Assembly (NCBI GenBank): GCA_031546715.1
Contig: JAVBKA010000084.1
Coordinates: 1-32,939 of the forward strand
DNA: 32,939 nt
DNA from: JAVBKA01 sp031546715
GTDB taxonomy: Bacteria; Bacillota; Clostridia; Oscillospirales; UBA929
Direction of reading: 5' to 3'
Shown here in pieces: positions 7,376-16,155 of the stretch. The translations under genes and the position numbers were made by a program. Every line of letters starts with the position of its first letter. Position 1 is the stretch's first letter. The notes beneath the pieces are model-generated. The model saw only the letters and a list, made by a program, of their open reading frames with translations. It ran no database searches and had not been told where the DNA came from.

Positions 7376-8383
7376 ATGAGTTTTACCTTAGTGACGATTG
7401 TAGTTTTAGTTATTGGCGTAATCTTTGTAAATGGTTGGACTGATGCACCTAATGCGATTGCAACAGTTGTTTCAACTCGTGCAATGGCACCAAAGCCAGC
7501 TATTATCATGGCAGCTATCTTTAATTTTTTGGGATTGATGTTTATGACCTTTATAAATGCGAAGGTTGCAACAACAATTGGAAAAATGGCAAATTTCGGT
7601 TCAGGTCATGATTCGCTGATTGCTTTAGCGGCCGCTCTTTTTGCGATAGTTGTTTTTGCTGTTGGAGCATGGTATTTCGGAATTCCAACAAGCGAAAGTC
7701 ATGCTTTGATTGCCGGAATTACCGGTGCAGCACTATCGATTGGTGGCTTAGCGGCAGTGAATTTGGAGCAGTGGTCTAAGGTTTTATACGGTCTTGGTTT
7801 ATCATCACTTCTAGGGTTTGGGTCAGGATTCGTAACATCTAAGTTAATTCGGCTGACATTTTTTAACGTTAAACGTAAAACAGCCAACACTTTTTTTAAC
7901 GGAGCGCAAATCGCCTCAGGTGCGTCTATGGCATTTCTTCATGGTGCACAGGATGGTCAGAAGTTTATGGGTGTCTTCATGTTGAGCATCTTTCTGGCAA
8001 AAGGCACTCCAGTTCCTGAGGTATTCTCGATACCGATTTGGATGATGATTCTATGTGCTGTTGTAATGGGCATCGGAACTTCAATAGGCGGTTACAGAAT
8101 TATTAAATCAGTGGGCATGGATATGGTAAAGCTCGAAAAGCATCAAGGTTTTGCTGCTGATTTAGCGGCTTCTGCGTGCCTTTTAGTTGCGTCGCTGAGC
8201 GGTTTACCTGTTAGCACGACTCACACAAAAACTACTTCAATTATGGGAGTCGGTGCGGCAAAACGCATTTCATCAGTCGATTGGGGCGTAGCTAAAGATA
8301 TGGTCTTTGCTTGGCTGTTGACTTTTCCAATTTGCGGATTAATCGGGTACTTAATGTCTAAGCTCTTCATGCTTATTTTCTAG
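7376..8383 (+). CDS. Inorganic phosphate transporter, PiT family
   Basis: A 335-residue integral membrane carrier that imports phosphate (as metal phosphate) using the ion gradient. It shows both duplicated PiT signatures: NGWTDAPNAIATVVSTRAM at the N-terminus and GLPVSTTHTKTTSIMGVGA near the C-terminus. About ten hydrophobic segments are visible, as is WYFGIPTSESHALIAGITGA in the first half. I use ATG 7376 after GGGGG; a longer frame adds 11 residues before it. The PhoU-like gene follows by 39 bases and is presumably cotranscribed. In Bacillus the PhoU-like gene usually comes first; here the order is reversed. Confidence 0.93.
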   Translation: MSFTLVTIVVLVIGVIFVNGWTDAPNAIATVVSTRAMAPKPAIIMAAIFNFLGLMFMTFINAKVATTIGKMANFGSGHDSLIALAAALFAIVVFAVGAWYFGIPTSESHALIAGITGAALSIGGLAAVNLEQWSKVLYGLGLSSLLGFGSGFVTSKLIRLTFFNVKRKTANTFFNGAQIASGASMAFLHGAQDGQKFMGVFMLSIFLAKGTPVPEVFSIPIWMMILCAVVMGIGTSIGGYRIIKSVGMDMVKLEKHQGFAADLAASACLLVASLSGLPVSTTHTKTTSIMGVGAAKRISSVDWGVAKDMVFAWLLTFPICGLIGYLMSKLFMLIF

Positions 8384-8422
8384 TGGTTTTAGAGGTAATT
8401 TATTTTTTTTTAAGGAGTTTTT

Positions 8423-9040
8423 ATGCGAGATAATAAAGATGTAAACTATTTTGATATGTTCATCGATTCCGCAAATTATGTTTCTAAAGCTGCTTACGCA
8501 CTGCTTGACATGGTGAACAACTTTACCGATGTTGAAAAGAAAGTCGAGCAAGTTCATTTCATTGAGCACGAAGCGGACATGCTTTACCACAAGCTTTATC
8601 AAAGATTAATGCGTTCATTTATGACCCCAATTGATCGAGAGGATATTTTACAACTTGCTCAAAAACTGGATGATGTCACCGATTTGATTGAGGATATTGC
8701 CTATTGTTTCGTTATGTTCGAGATTACTGTTTTAAGACCGGATACATCAGAATTCCTAGGCTTAATTGTTAAAACCTGCGACCTTACTCGTGACGCTGTG
8801 GTAGAATTTAAGCAGTTTACAAAATCGAAAACCCTGTCCGATAAGATTAGAGACATTAATCACTCCGAAGAAGAAGGTGACCGTTTTTACAAAAATGCAG
8901 TTCGTCAGCTATTCAGGCAAGCCACTGACCCTCTTGATGCTATGAAATGGCGCGAGATTTATTATAAAATGGAAAACGTTTTGGATGCATGTGAAGATGT
9001 CGCCGATACAATCGAAGGGGTTATTATTAAGAATTCTTGA
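8423..9040 (+). CDS. PhoU-like accessory protein (DUF47 family)
   Basis: A 205-residue, mostly helical and acidic cytoplasmic protein of the DUF47 family, which pairs with PiT transporters and is thought to modulate them. Typical stretches are VHFIEHEADMLYHKLYQRLMRSFMTPIDREDI near residues 47-78, KLDDVTDLIEDIA, and the C-terminal KMENVLDACEDVADTIEGVIIKNS. The DREDI and EHEAD motifs are likely metal-binding, as in PhoU. AAGGAG (8412-8417) lies 5 bases before the ATG. The transcript probably ends at the hairpin at 9110-9143. Confidence 0.92.
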   Translation: MRDNKDVNYFDMFIDSANYVSKAAYALLDMVNNFTDVEKKVEQVHFIEHEADMLYHKLYQRLMRSFMTPIDREDILQLAQKLDDVTDLIEDIAYCFVMFEITVLRPDTSEFLGLIVKTCDLTRDAVVEFKQFTKSKTLSDKIRDINHSEEEGDRFYKNAVRQLFRQATDPLDAMKWREIYYKMENVLDACEDVADTIEGVIIKNS

Positions 9041-9109
9041 TTGTTTAGTTACGACTTCAACTCTGATAATAGACATTGTTGACCGCTAACCCCTCGTCAC
9101 AACACAACA

Positions 9110-9143
9110 AAAAGCCTTGAACCCTCACAGGTTCAAGGCTTTT
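9110..9143. terminator. Bidirectional terminator between the PhoU-like gene and tRNA-Leu
   Basis: AAAAGCCTTGAACC (9110-9123) pairs perfectly with GGTTCAAGGCTTTT (9130-9143) around a 6-base loop. It ends in a T run on both strands, the longer one (TTTTTG) on the minus strand, right after the tRNA. Confidence 0.92.
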
Positions 9144-9147
9144 CATA

Positions 9148-9233
9148 TGGTGCCGGTGAAGGGACTCGAACCCCCACTTAGTTACCCAAAACAGATTTTG
9201 AGTCTGTCGCGTCTGCCATTCCGCCACACCGGC
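9148..9233 (-). tRNA. tRNA-Leu, anticodon CAA (reads UUG)
   Basis: The minus strand folds as a class II tRNA with a long variable arm. The acceptor arm starts GCCGGTG at 9233 and pairs with CACCGGC at the other end, followed by A and an encoded CCA (9148-9150). The D arm contains TGGCGGAATGGCAGACGCG, the anticodon loop is CTCAAAA with CAA at positions 34-36, and the T arm reads GGGTTCGAGTCCC. Length is 86 bases including CCA. Confidence 0.97.
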
Positions 9234-9238
9234 TTGTC

Positions 9239-9269
9239 TACCAGTAAACGAGCAAATCGGTTACTGGTA
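9239..9269 (-). repeat. Hairpin in the tRNA-Leu leader
   Basis: TACCAGTAA (9239-9247) and TTACTGGTA (9261-9269) form a 9-bp stem around 13 bases. It ends six bases before the tRNA 5' end and lies downstream of the predicted tRNA promoter. It may guide 5' processing. Confidence 0.55.
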
Positions 9270-9280
9270 ACCTAGGTGAT

Positions 9281-9308
9281 ATTATACACTAAAAAGAGAA
9301 AAAGTAAA
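9281..9308 (-). promoter_or_regulatory. Promoter for tRNA-Leu
   Basis: On the minus strand TTTACT (9308-9303), 16 bases, TATAAT (9286-9281). The predicted start is near 9274, about 40 bases before the tRNA. Confidence 0.65.
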
Positions 9309-9328
9309 GAGTTATTTTCAAAGAATAA

Positions 9329-9877
9329 TTATAGAGCTTGTCCTTCCGCATCGAACAAAGGGAGCTTTTCTAAGTATTGAATATCCTCACGAATACATGC
9401 GTCCCCTTCTGCTAGTATCGCCATTTTACCCGCAATAATCCCTTCGGACATTAAAACGAGTTTCTCAAGGGCTCGTAATGATTCCCCTGTTGAAATAACG
9501 TCGTCAATAAGAACAATTCGCTTGCCCTTCATTGCCTCTGAGTCATTTTTGTCAATAAAGAGAGTTTGACGTGAGGCGGTAGTTATTGAGCGTACTTCCA
9601 CGCTAAAGGCTTCCCGCATATATAGCTTAGCTGATTTTCGGGCGATTAAGTACGGAAGTCCGCTTTGGCGAGACATTTCGTATACCAGCGGTATACCTTT
9701 TGATTCGGCGGTAATAAGCAAGTCGCAGTCAGGTATGACCTTTAGTAATTCCGAAGCGCATACCTTTGTAATCTCTACGTCACCGAAAATAACAAATGCG
9801 GCAATATATAAGTCGTCAGAAACTTTGCAAAGAGGTAGGGCGCGCTCTACCTGTGCAATTTTTAGCTTGTAAGTCAT
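9329..9877 (-). CDS. Type I phosphoribosyltransferase, adenine PRT-like
   Basis: A 182-residue cytoplasmic enzyme with the PRPP-binding signature RIVLIDDVISTGES at about 120-133. Upstream, LLITAESKGIPLVYEMSRQSGLPYLIARK at 53-81 is typical of adenine phosphoribosyltransferase-related proteins, which join a purine base to PRPP. The exact base cannot be told from sequence alone, and related proteins in Clostridia are commonly labelled adenine phosphoribosyltransferases. It follows the aldo/keto reductase by 14 bases on the same strand. No hairpin separates it from the tRNA promoter region. Confidence 0.85.
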   Translation of the reverse strand: MTYKLKIAQVERALPLCKVSDDLYIAAFVIFGDVEITKVCASELLKVIPDCDLLITAESKGIPLVYEMSRQSGLPYLIARKSAKLYMREAFSVEVRSITTASRQTLFIDKNDSEAMKGKRIVLIDDVISTGESLRALEKLVLMSEGIIAGKMAILAEGDACIREDIQYLEKLPLFDAEGQAL

Positions 9878-9891
9878 GTTACAGCCTCCGA

Positions 9892-10899
9892 TTATTTATG
9901 TTCTTCTACGAATTTCAGATAGTTTTCGTACTGCGATTTAATAAGCTGCTGCGGATTTAGCTGATAAGGGCAACGGGAATCACATGCGCCGCAACCGATA
10001 CAGTCCTTTGTGTGATTCATAATCCCCTGCCATTCCGTAGTCAAGAAGTTTTGAAAGACAGCCCGTTCTAGCAGCATATCCAGCCTGCAAATCTGTTCAA
10101 GGGGTAAATCTATAGGGCAGGGCTTACAATAGCCGCAGGAACGGCAGAACCGCCCGCTAAGCCGCTCCTTGTCTTGTTCGATTTCTGACTTTCTTTGTGA
10201 ATTAAGCTCTGGAGGATTATTCTCTAATTCTATAAACTGCTTGATTTCATATAGCTTTTGAATGCCCCAAATAGGCACGACCCACGGGTATGACCTAATA
10301 AATGCAAAATTCGCCTCAACACTTTGAATCAAACCGCCTGCCATTGCCTTCATGGCAATATACCCGACATTGTTTTCCTCGCATAACCTAACTAAATTAA
10401 TCTCCTCTTGAGAAGACAGCGACGAAAAAGGATACTGCAAGGTTTCATATAAACCGGAAAGCACTGCATTAGCAGCGATTTCCTTAGAATGATTAGTTAT
10501 GCCGATATGTCTGACAACGCCTTGATTTTTAAGCTCTTGAACATACTTTGTCATGTCCTCCGGAATCAAAACCTTTGGATTGTGAAACTGAAAAAGGTCA
10601 ACATAGTCGGTTTTCAAATTCGTCAGGGACTGGTTAATATCTCGCTTTAATACCTCAAGACTGGTAGCCTGCGACTTAGTTGCAATAATGATGTTTTTAC
10701 GTACATCAGACAGCGCGTAGGCTATTTTTTCTTCGCTGTTGGAATATATTCTTGCAGTGTCGAAGAAATTGACGCCGTTATCATACGCATAACGAAGAAT
10801 TTCGGCAGCTTCGTCAAAACTGCAACGTTGAATCGGCAATGCGCCAAAGGCGGTTCGGGAAACCTTTAAGCCAGTTTTTCCAAGTGTAACATATTGCAT
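9892..10899 (-). CDS. Aldo/keto reductase with C-terminal 4Fe-4S binding domain
   Basis: A 335-residue cytoplasmic oxidoreductase. The N-terminal TIM barrel carries the family's catalytic tetrad: Asp47 and Tyr52 in FFDTARIY, Lys75 in IATKS and His106 in FQFHNP. The C-terminal part, from about residue 250, has two cysteine groups: CRSCGYCKPCP and CIGCGACDSRCP, the latter a ferredoxin-type 4Fe-4S motif. Such fused forms are common in anaerobes; the substrate is unknown. The start codon overlaps the stop of the upstream MATE gene in the sequence TAATG, so translation is probably coupled. Confidence 0.92.
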   Translation of the reverse strand: MQYVTLGKTGLKVSRTAFGALPIQRCSFDEAAEILRYAYDNGVNFFDTARIYSNSEEKIAYALSDVRKNIIIATKSQATSLEVLKRDINQSLTNLKTDYVDLFQFHNPKVLIPEDMTKYVQELKNQGVVRHIGITNHSKEIAANAVLSGLYETLQYPFSSLSSQEEINLVRLCEENNVGYIAMKAMAGGLIQSVEANFAFIRSYPWVVPIWGIQKLYEIKQFIELENNPPELNSQRKSEIEQDKERLSGRFCRSCGYCKPCPIDLPLEQICRLDMLLERAVFQNFLTTEWQGIMNHTKDCIGCGACDSRCPYQLNPQQLIKSQYENYLKFVEEHK

Positions 10900-12302
10900 T
10901 ATTTAGCCTCCTCAATTACTTCACGAGTAACATTATTTATCCAAATTTTTGACCTGAAACGAGGAATTGTAAAAAATATCTTCCATAATTCTTCAACTGC
11001 CATAACTGCAAAAACCCAAAGAATGCTCAGCTTCAATACAAAACCGACAAACATCGCCAGAGGAATCGCAACAGCAAACATAGAAATCAAGTCACATTTC
11101 AAGCAAAATTTCACATCGCCGCCTCCGCGGAGAATACCTACTATTATAACATAATTTATGGACTTTACAGCCATTGCTGACGATAGTATGAATATCATTT
11201 TTGTGGTTAAATCAATAGCAACTGCATCAGCGTTAAACATTCCAAACATAAATGGCTTCATTAGTCCGAAAAGTAACACAATCAGTAGGAAACCTGCAAA
11301 AATCCCCGCTAAAACAGTATACGCAAGCATAGTTTTGGACTCTGCGTAAATTTCATCGGAATTGCTTGTGTGGTCATGAGTGCCAAGCCTGTTTCCAATC
11401 AAAATTCCCACTGCATTTCCGATTCCGAAAAAGAACCCTGCCGCAAGCCTTTCAATGGACATTGCTATTGAATACGCAAATAGCCCCACCTCACTACCCG
11501 GCATATGCCCCATAATAAAGGTATACAACGAAAAGCCAGTACCCCATAGAGTCTCGTTAAGCACCACGGGAAGTGTATAACGCGTAAAATCCTTGACAAT
11601 TAATTTACCGGGTTTGAGTAGCAGTTTCGGCATTAGAATAAATTCTGTATTTCTAAAAGCATAAATATACGTGATAGCAAATTCTATGAACCTTGCAATC
11701 AATGTTGCAATGGCAGCACCTTCGACACCCATTGCAGGAAACCCGAGAGCACCGTATATCAGGACATAATTCAGTCCGGTATTGATTATCATTGAGGTTA
11801 TAAGTACGTACATACCAAGCTTAGGGTTGCCCATACTGCGCTGTGCGCCGATGTACATCCATGTCAGGGAGTTAAGTACATATGAAAATGCAACAATTCT
11901 GGCATATCGAGCTGCATAATCAATTAAAATCGGATTATTTGAGGTGAGTGAAAAAACCTGTTCGGGGAAAATTGCGATTACAATCGCAACCAATGTCGAT
12001 ACCGAGCCAGCCGCGAACATTCCGACACCTAAGACACGGTTTAAGGTTTTAAAGTCTCTCTTGCCGTAGTACTGGCTTATCAAAACGCACATTCCACTTT
12101 GTATCCCGAAGATAAATAGCTGAACTATAAAGAATACTGCGTTTGCAAGGGTTACGCCTGAAAGAGCCGCTTGGTCAACTCCGCCCACCATAAAAGTGTC
12201 CGCTAAGCCAAGGCACTGATTGATAACATTCTGTATAATTATCGGGATGGACAGCTTGAAAAGCTGACTGCGCAGTTCAGGAGATATTTGAAAAAGCTTC
12301 AT
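10899..12302 (-). CDS. MATE-family multidrug/toxin exporter
   Basis: A 467-residue protein with about twelve hydrophobic segments. It belongs to the MATE family of Na+- or H+-driven exporters in the cytoplasmic membrane. Family features are LSIPIIIQNVINQCLGLADTFMVG near the N-terminus, GIQSGMCVLISQYYGKRD, and MGNPKLGMYVLITSMIINTGLNYVLIYG in the N-lobe, with a comparable pattern in the second half. It is the first gene of the MATE-reductase-phosphoribosyltransferase group. No specific substrate can be named. The reductase start overlaps its stop by one base. Confidence 0.93.
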   Translation of the reverse strand: MKLFQISPELRSQLFKLSIPIIIQNVINQCLGLADTFMVGGVDQAALSGVTLANAVFFIVQLFIFGIQSGMCVLISQYYGKRDFKTLNRVLGVGMFAAGSVSTLVAIVIAIFPEQVFSLTSNNPILIDYAARYARIVAFSYVLNSLTWMYIGAQRSMGNPKLGMYVLITSMIINTGLNYVLIYGALGFPAMGVEGAAIATLIARFIEFAITYIYAFRNTEFILMPKLLLKPGKLIVKDFTRYTLPVVLNETLWGTGFSLYTFIMGHMPGSEVGLFAYSIAMSIERLAAGFFFGIGNAVGILIGNRLGTHDHTSNSDEIYAESKTMLAYTVLAGIFAGFLLIVLLFGLMKPFMFGMFNADAVAIDLTTKMIFILSSAMAVKSINYVIIVGILRGGGDVKFCLKCDLISMFAVAIPLAMFVGFVLKLSILWVFAVMAVEELWKIFFTIPRFRSKIWINNVTREVIEEAK

Positions 12303-12383
12303 TTAAACCTCTAGCATTAAAATTGTTGCGCAGAATGACTATGCATACAGCATTATAACCGAGGCTTCTTACAAAGTCAACGA

Positions 12384-12416
12384 TTGCGGCAGATGTCACA
12401 TTAACCTCTGCCGCAA
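12384..12416 (-). terminator. Hairpin downstream of the GH18-like gene
   Basis: TTGCGGCAGA (12384-12393) and TCTGCCGCAA (12407-12416) form a 10-bp GC-rich stem with a 13-base loop, 18 bases after the stop codon. The minus strand continues TCGTTGACTTTG, a poor T run, so termination may be partial. Confidence 0.6.
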
Positions 12417-12434
12417 CTGCACATAATTACGGTT

Positions 12435-14093
12435 CTATCTTGGCTCGATGGGCGTATAATCTGTTTCGTCAAATTTTTGACTAACTGGTGGAATTACCTT
12501 GGGTTTATCTAGTAATTCATATAATATTGACGCCCCCTCTGCCCTTTTCACAGGTTTTAGCGGATAAAACAAGCCGTTTGGATATCCAGTGGTGATTTTA
12601 TAGACCTTGAGCGTTAATATAGCATCTGACGACCATCTTGCAACTGGAACATCGTCAAACGGCATATCTTGAAAGTCGATGGTATCAGGAACATGGAGAA
12701 TTTTTGCTACTATTGAGGCTAGCTCCTCACGAGAAATTGGGTTGTCAGGCAAAAAAGTGCCATCTGAGTAACCTGAAATAATTCCTCTGGCACGTACCGC
12801 CGAAATATATCCCCTTGCCCAATGATTTGCTGTATCACTTAAATCATTGAAGTTCTCCTTTGGCGGAATTAGGCTTAGAATTTTGCATATCATTACACAG
12901 GCTTCCGCTCTGGACAGATAATCCTCAGGGAAAAACATGGTTTCCGTTTTTCCGTTGATGATACCTGTATTCTTAAGCTGATAAACAGAAAATTCAGACC
13001 AGTGACCCACTACGTCGTCGAAGGCTGCGCCGAAAAGCCATTTACCGTATTTTGCCCACACTGACTGCGGCTCCTGCCCTAGTGCCCATACTCCCGCTCC
13101 TCTGATGTCATATTTTTTGACAAGAGAGAACTTTTTTTCAAATGAAGAATGGTCTTCATACCAAACATCATAAGTGCCTGCTACGAGTTTTTTACCGCCC
13201 CATAGACCTGCGTTTACCTGAGATGCTGTAATTTTCAACGTTGCTCTTGCACAAGAGGTTGCCGCATCGTACCATTGGGCTGTGCCGTAATTATTAACAA
13301 GATTTTGAATATCAGAAATTGTAAATGCCTTGCCGCCGCTTGATTGCGCCTGACCAGCTATCCAGTACCGTCCGTAAAAAGGGACACCAATCATTATTTT
13401 CTCTTTTGGCACATGCTTAAGAGCATAGATTATTGACTTTTCAATAAAACTATAGCTTGCAACTGGTCCCGCAGGGCTGCCGTTATATGATTCGTCATAG
13501 GTCATTATGAAAATGTAATCGCAAATTTCTCCAAGCCGTTTATAGTCATACTGTCCGTGCCAGCCCTTAGTAAGCGAATAAGGATTTGCGGCTACACAGG
13601 CTGAAACAATCTTTTCTGACGGAATTTTATTGCGTATTTCCGCGACAAAGCCCGAAAACGCTTCCCTGTCAAGCTCGGTTAAGTCCTGCAAATCGATATC
13701 CACACCATCTAGGTCGTACTGAGTTATATAGGCTGCAAGCTGTTGTGCAACAGTACTTTTCTGCGTCAGAGCTAACCGCCCAAGTTCACGATTCCAATGG
13801 TTGCTTAAAAATGGAATGACCTTAATCCCCTTCTCATGCATGGTTGCTATAAATAATGGGTCAGGCTCTTTTGTCAGCTTAACAGTGCCGTCCGCCGCCA
13901 CTTCAAAATAATCTGGGTTTACAGTATTTACAAAGCCTCTGGTTCGTTCTAATTCGTGGAGATAAATCGATGCATCACCGCCGAAAAGATAGCCTAGGCT
14001 GGTAACGTCCTTTGCATGAGCTTCGGTAATAAGGGTTGGGGAAAATATCAAAAATAACATAGCTGTCATAATTGTCCGTTTAAAAAAATACAT
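12435..14093 (-). CDS. Secreted GH18-like protein with three SLH domains; catalytic Glu replaced by Gln
   Basis: A 552-residue exported surface protein. Residues 1-27 form a signal peptide ending AHA. A glycoside hydrolase 18 barrel follows (about 30-350), with similarity to spore peptidoglycan hydrolases of the YaaH/SleL kind: GIKVIPFLSNHW, CDYIFIMTYDE, KIMIGVPFYGRYW, GAGVWALG. The GH18 signature DxxDxDxE reads DGVDIDLQ at 129-136, so the proton-donor glutamate is Gln136 (codon CAG, 13686-13688). Three SLH domains (about 360-410, 418-470, 478-530; for example FNDLSDTANHWARGYISAVRARG) should bind it to a wall polymer. No LysM domain is visible. The ribosome binding site GGGAGG (14101-14106) lies inside a hairpin. 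It may be a wall-binding protein rather than an enzyme. Confidence 0.88.
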   Translation of the reverse strand: MYFFKRTIMTAMLFLIFSPTLITEAHAKDVTSLGYLFGGDASIYLHELERTRGFVNTVNPDYFEVAADGTVKLTKEPDPLFIATMHEKGIKVIPFLSNHWNRELGRLALTQKSTVAQQLAAYITQYDLDGVDIDLQDLTELDREAFSGFVAEIRNKIPSEKIVSACVAANPYSLTKGWHGQYDYKRLGEICDYIFIMTYDESYNGSPAGPVASYSFIEKSIIYALKHVPKEKIMIGVPFYGRYWIAGQAQSSGGKAFTISDIQNLVNNYGTAQWYDAATSCARATLKITASQVNAGLWGGKKLVAGTYDVWYEDHSSFEKKFSLVKKYDIRGAGVWALGQEPQSVWAKYGKWLFGAAFDDVVGHWSEFSVYQLKNTGIINGKTETMFFPEDYLSRAEACVMICKILSLIPPKENFNDLSDTANHWARGYISAVRARGIISGYSDGTFLPDNPISREELASIVAKILHVPDTIDFQDMPFDDVPVARWSSDAILTLKVYKITTGYPNGLFYPLKPVKRAEGASILYELLDKPKVIPPVSQKFDETDYTPIEPR

Positions 14094-14096
14094 AAC

Positions 14097-14131
14097 AAAG
14101 CCTCCCGATTTATCATTAACCGAGAGGCTTT
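14097..14131 (-). promoter_or_regulatory. Hairpin covering the GH18-like gene's ribosome binding site
   Basis: On the minus strand AAAGCCTCTCG (14131-14121) pairs with CGGGAGGCTTT (14107-14097) in an 11-bp stem with one G-T pair and a 13-base loop. The second arm contains the GGGAGG Shine-Dalgarno site of the gene starting at 14093. It lacks a following T run, so it looks like a translation-blocking element for transcripts coming from ispH-rpsA. Confidence 0.65.
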
Positions 14132-14154
14132 AAAAATACCAAGTATTTAATGGA

Positions 14155-16155
14155 TTATTCTGCTTCTGAGGTTGCTACAATTTCATCTGGAGTATTAATT
14201 GCAACCGGTGCAGGCTCCATCATAGCACGAATTGAGAGTGAAACCTTTTTCTTATCCAAGTCGATTTCTGTGATTTTGACCTGAACTACTTGACCTTCCT
14301 TTACGGCTTCCTCAGGCTTGCCGATACGGCGGTCGCTTAGCTGGGAAATATGGATTAGTCCGTCAACGCCGGGTACGATTTCAGCAAATGCGCCGAAAGG
14401 CATAAGCTTAACGACTTTAACGTCTTTAACGTCACCGACTTTGTATGTTTCAATGAATTTATTCCATGGATTATTTGACTGTTTGCGATGTCCGAGAGAG
14501 ATTTTCTTTTTCTCTTTGTCAAAGCTAAGGACATATACCTCAATAGAGTCACCGATAGTGAGAACATCTGAAGGCAGCTTAACACGATTCCAGCTTAGCT
14601 CAGAAACGTGAACCATGCCGTCAACTCCACCAATATCAACAAATGCGCCAAAGCTTGTCAGAGACTTAACAACGCCTTGATACACTGTACCTTCTGCGAT
14701 TGATTCCCAAATTGCGGCGGCATTTTCGCCGCGCTTAGCATCGTCCATACGTCTGACCTCTTGGTTAGCATGGCGAATAGAACCTACCACACGGCGGCGG
14801 GCACGATTGAACTCAGTGATACGCAGCTTAACGCGCTTTTTCATAATGTCGGACATTTGCGCATCCTTTGGTAAGCCTGTCTGTGACGCTGGAACAAACA
14901 CGCGGACGCCTTTGATTGAAACAACGACACCGCCCTTGTTTTCTTCAACAACAACGCCTTCGAGGATAGCTTGATTATCAACGGCGGCTTCAACAGCTTC
15001 CCAGCTTGAAACAGTTTCAAGGCGTTTGCGGGACAGCATTGCAGTACCCTCAACATCGTTTACGCGGACAACAAAGACTTCGATTTCATCGCCGACCTTA
15101 AGCGAGGTTTCTAACTTCTCCGCTGGGTCATAACTTAACTCGTCGAGAGGGATATAGCCAGCGTGCTTAGTGCCTAGGTCAACGTGGATTTCATTTGAAG
15201 CTATAGCGGTGATAACACCAGTCACTTTGTCTCCTGTATTTAATGTTTTGAAAGACGATTCCAGCATTTGCTCGAAGCTTTCCATAGATTCACTATTCAT
15301 GTTTTCCTGCGTCATCTTCAAGACGACCTCCTCTATTATCAATGCCGGCGTCGAAGCACCAGCTGTAACTCCTATATTCATGAAGCCGCTATACATGTCC
15401 GCATTTAGCTCGTCAGCGTTTTGAATCATAATAGTTTTGCAGGTTGGGTTTGCATTACGGCAAACCTCCGCCAAGCTTTTAGTATTTGCAGATAAGCTGT
15501 CGCCTACAACAATAACCATATCTGATTCTTTAGAAAGCTCACATGCTTCACTTTGTCTAACATAGGTAGCCTTGCATATTGTATCAAGAATTTTTATTCT
15601 TGTATAGAGTTTTTTCAAAAAAATTGTACAAGTTTCCCACTCTTTATGAACTGCCGTTGTTTGGGAGACAATTGTTAGCTCTTTTTCATGCCATTCTGGA
15701 TGATTTTTTGTTAATATTGCCAACTCATCCAACGACGAAAAAACAAAAACTCTGCTTTTTTCTCCCCACCCTGCCGATGCGGTAACCTCTGGATGGGTTG
15801 CATCGCCGAAAATAAGAATAGTTCTTCCCTCGTTACTGTCCTCATAAATGATGTCATGAATATGGCTGACGCATGGACATGTAGCGTCTATGACATTTAA
15901 TCCGCATTCATTTATTTCATTTAGCAATGAAAGTGGCACTCCATGACTTCTGAGAATAACAGTTTGCCCCTTGGGTATGTCCTTATGAGAATTTGCAACA
16001 AAAACGCCCTTTTCTGCAAGCATTTGCGTCACACTTCGGTTATGCACCAACGAACCTAAGGTATAGACAGGAGTTTTTTCAAGCTCCATGGCGATTTTAA
16101 CAGCTCGCCCAACTCCGAAGCAAAAGCCTGCGGACTTCGCTACCTTGACCTTCAT
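14155..16155 (-). CDS. ispH-rpsA: IspH (HMBPP reductase) fused to ribosomal protein S1
   Basis: A 666-residue bifunctional protein known from Clostridia. Residues 1-285 are IspH, the 4Fe-4S enzyme making IPP and DMAPP from HMBPP in the MEP pathway. Its cluster cysteines are Cys12 (GFCFGVGRAV), Cys93 (DATCPCV) and Cys194 (LDTICKATYVRQ), and SQTT at 164-167 is the usual active-site motif. After a Glu/Met-rich linker (about 283-303) come four S1 RNA-binding repeats (about 306-378, 390-460, 478-550, 563-635). The second is divergent; the third and fourth have the classic FGAFVDI/FGAFAEI ... GVDGLIHISQLS pattern. The gene overlaps plsC by 4 bases (ATGA). The C-terminus ends in an acidic tail. Confidence 0.95.
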   Translation of the reverse strand: MKVKVAKSAGFCFGVGRAVKIAMELEKTPVYTLGSLVHNRSVTQMLAEKGVFVANSHKDIPKGQTVILRSHGVPLSLLNEINECGLNVIDATCPCVSHIHDIIYEDSNEGRTILIFGDATHPEVTASAGWGEKSRVFVFSSLDELAILTKNHPEWHEKELTIVSQTTAVHKEWETCTIFLKKLYTRIKILDTICKATYVRQSEACELSKESDMVIVVGDSLSANTKSLAEVCRNANPTCKTIMIQNADELNADMYSGFMNIGVTAGASTPALIIEEVVLKMTQENMNSESMESFEQMLESSFKTLNTGDKVTGVITAIASNEIHVDLGTKHAGYIPLDELSYDPAEKLETSLKVGDEIEVFVVRVNDVEGTAMLSRKRLETVSSWEAVEAAVDNQAILEGVVVEENKGGVVVSIKGVRVFVPASQTGLPKDAQMSDIMKKRVKLRITEFNRARRRVVGSIRHANQEVRRMDDAKRGENAAAIWESIAEGTVYQGVVKSLTSFGAFVDIGGVDGMVHVSELSWNRVKLPSDVLTIGDSIEVYVLSFDKEKKKISLGHRKQSNNPWNKFIETYKVGDVKDVKVVKLMPFGAFAEIVPGVDGLIHISQLSDRRIGKPEEAVKEGQVVQVKITEIDLDKKKVSLSIRAMMEPAPVAINTPDEIVATSEAE

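Noticed and set aside
9110..9143. Hairpin as a repeat element
   Set aside because: Its position between convergent units and its T run on both sides explain it as an ordinary bidirectional terminator.
9892..10899. Aldo/keto reductase with ferredoxin-like tail as an unusual fusion
   Set aside because: Such proteins with C-terminal 4Fe-4S motifs are common in anaerobic bacteria.
14155..16155. IspH-S1 fusion as a new discovery
   Set aside because: This fusion is well known in Clostridia and is annotated in many genomes.
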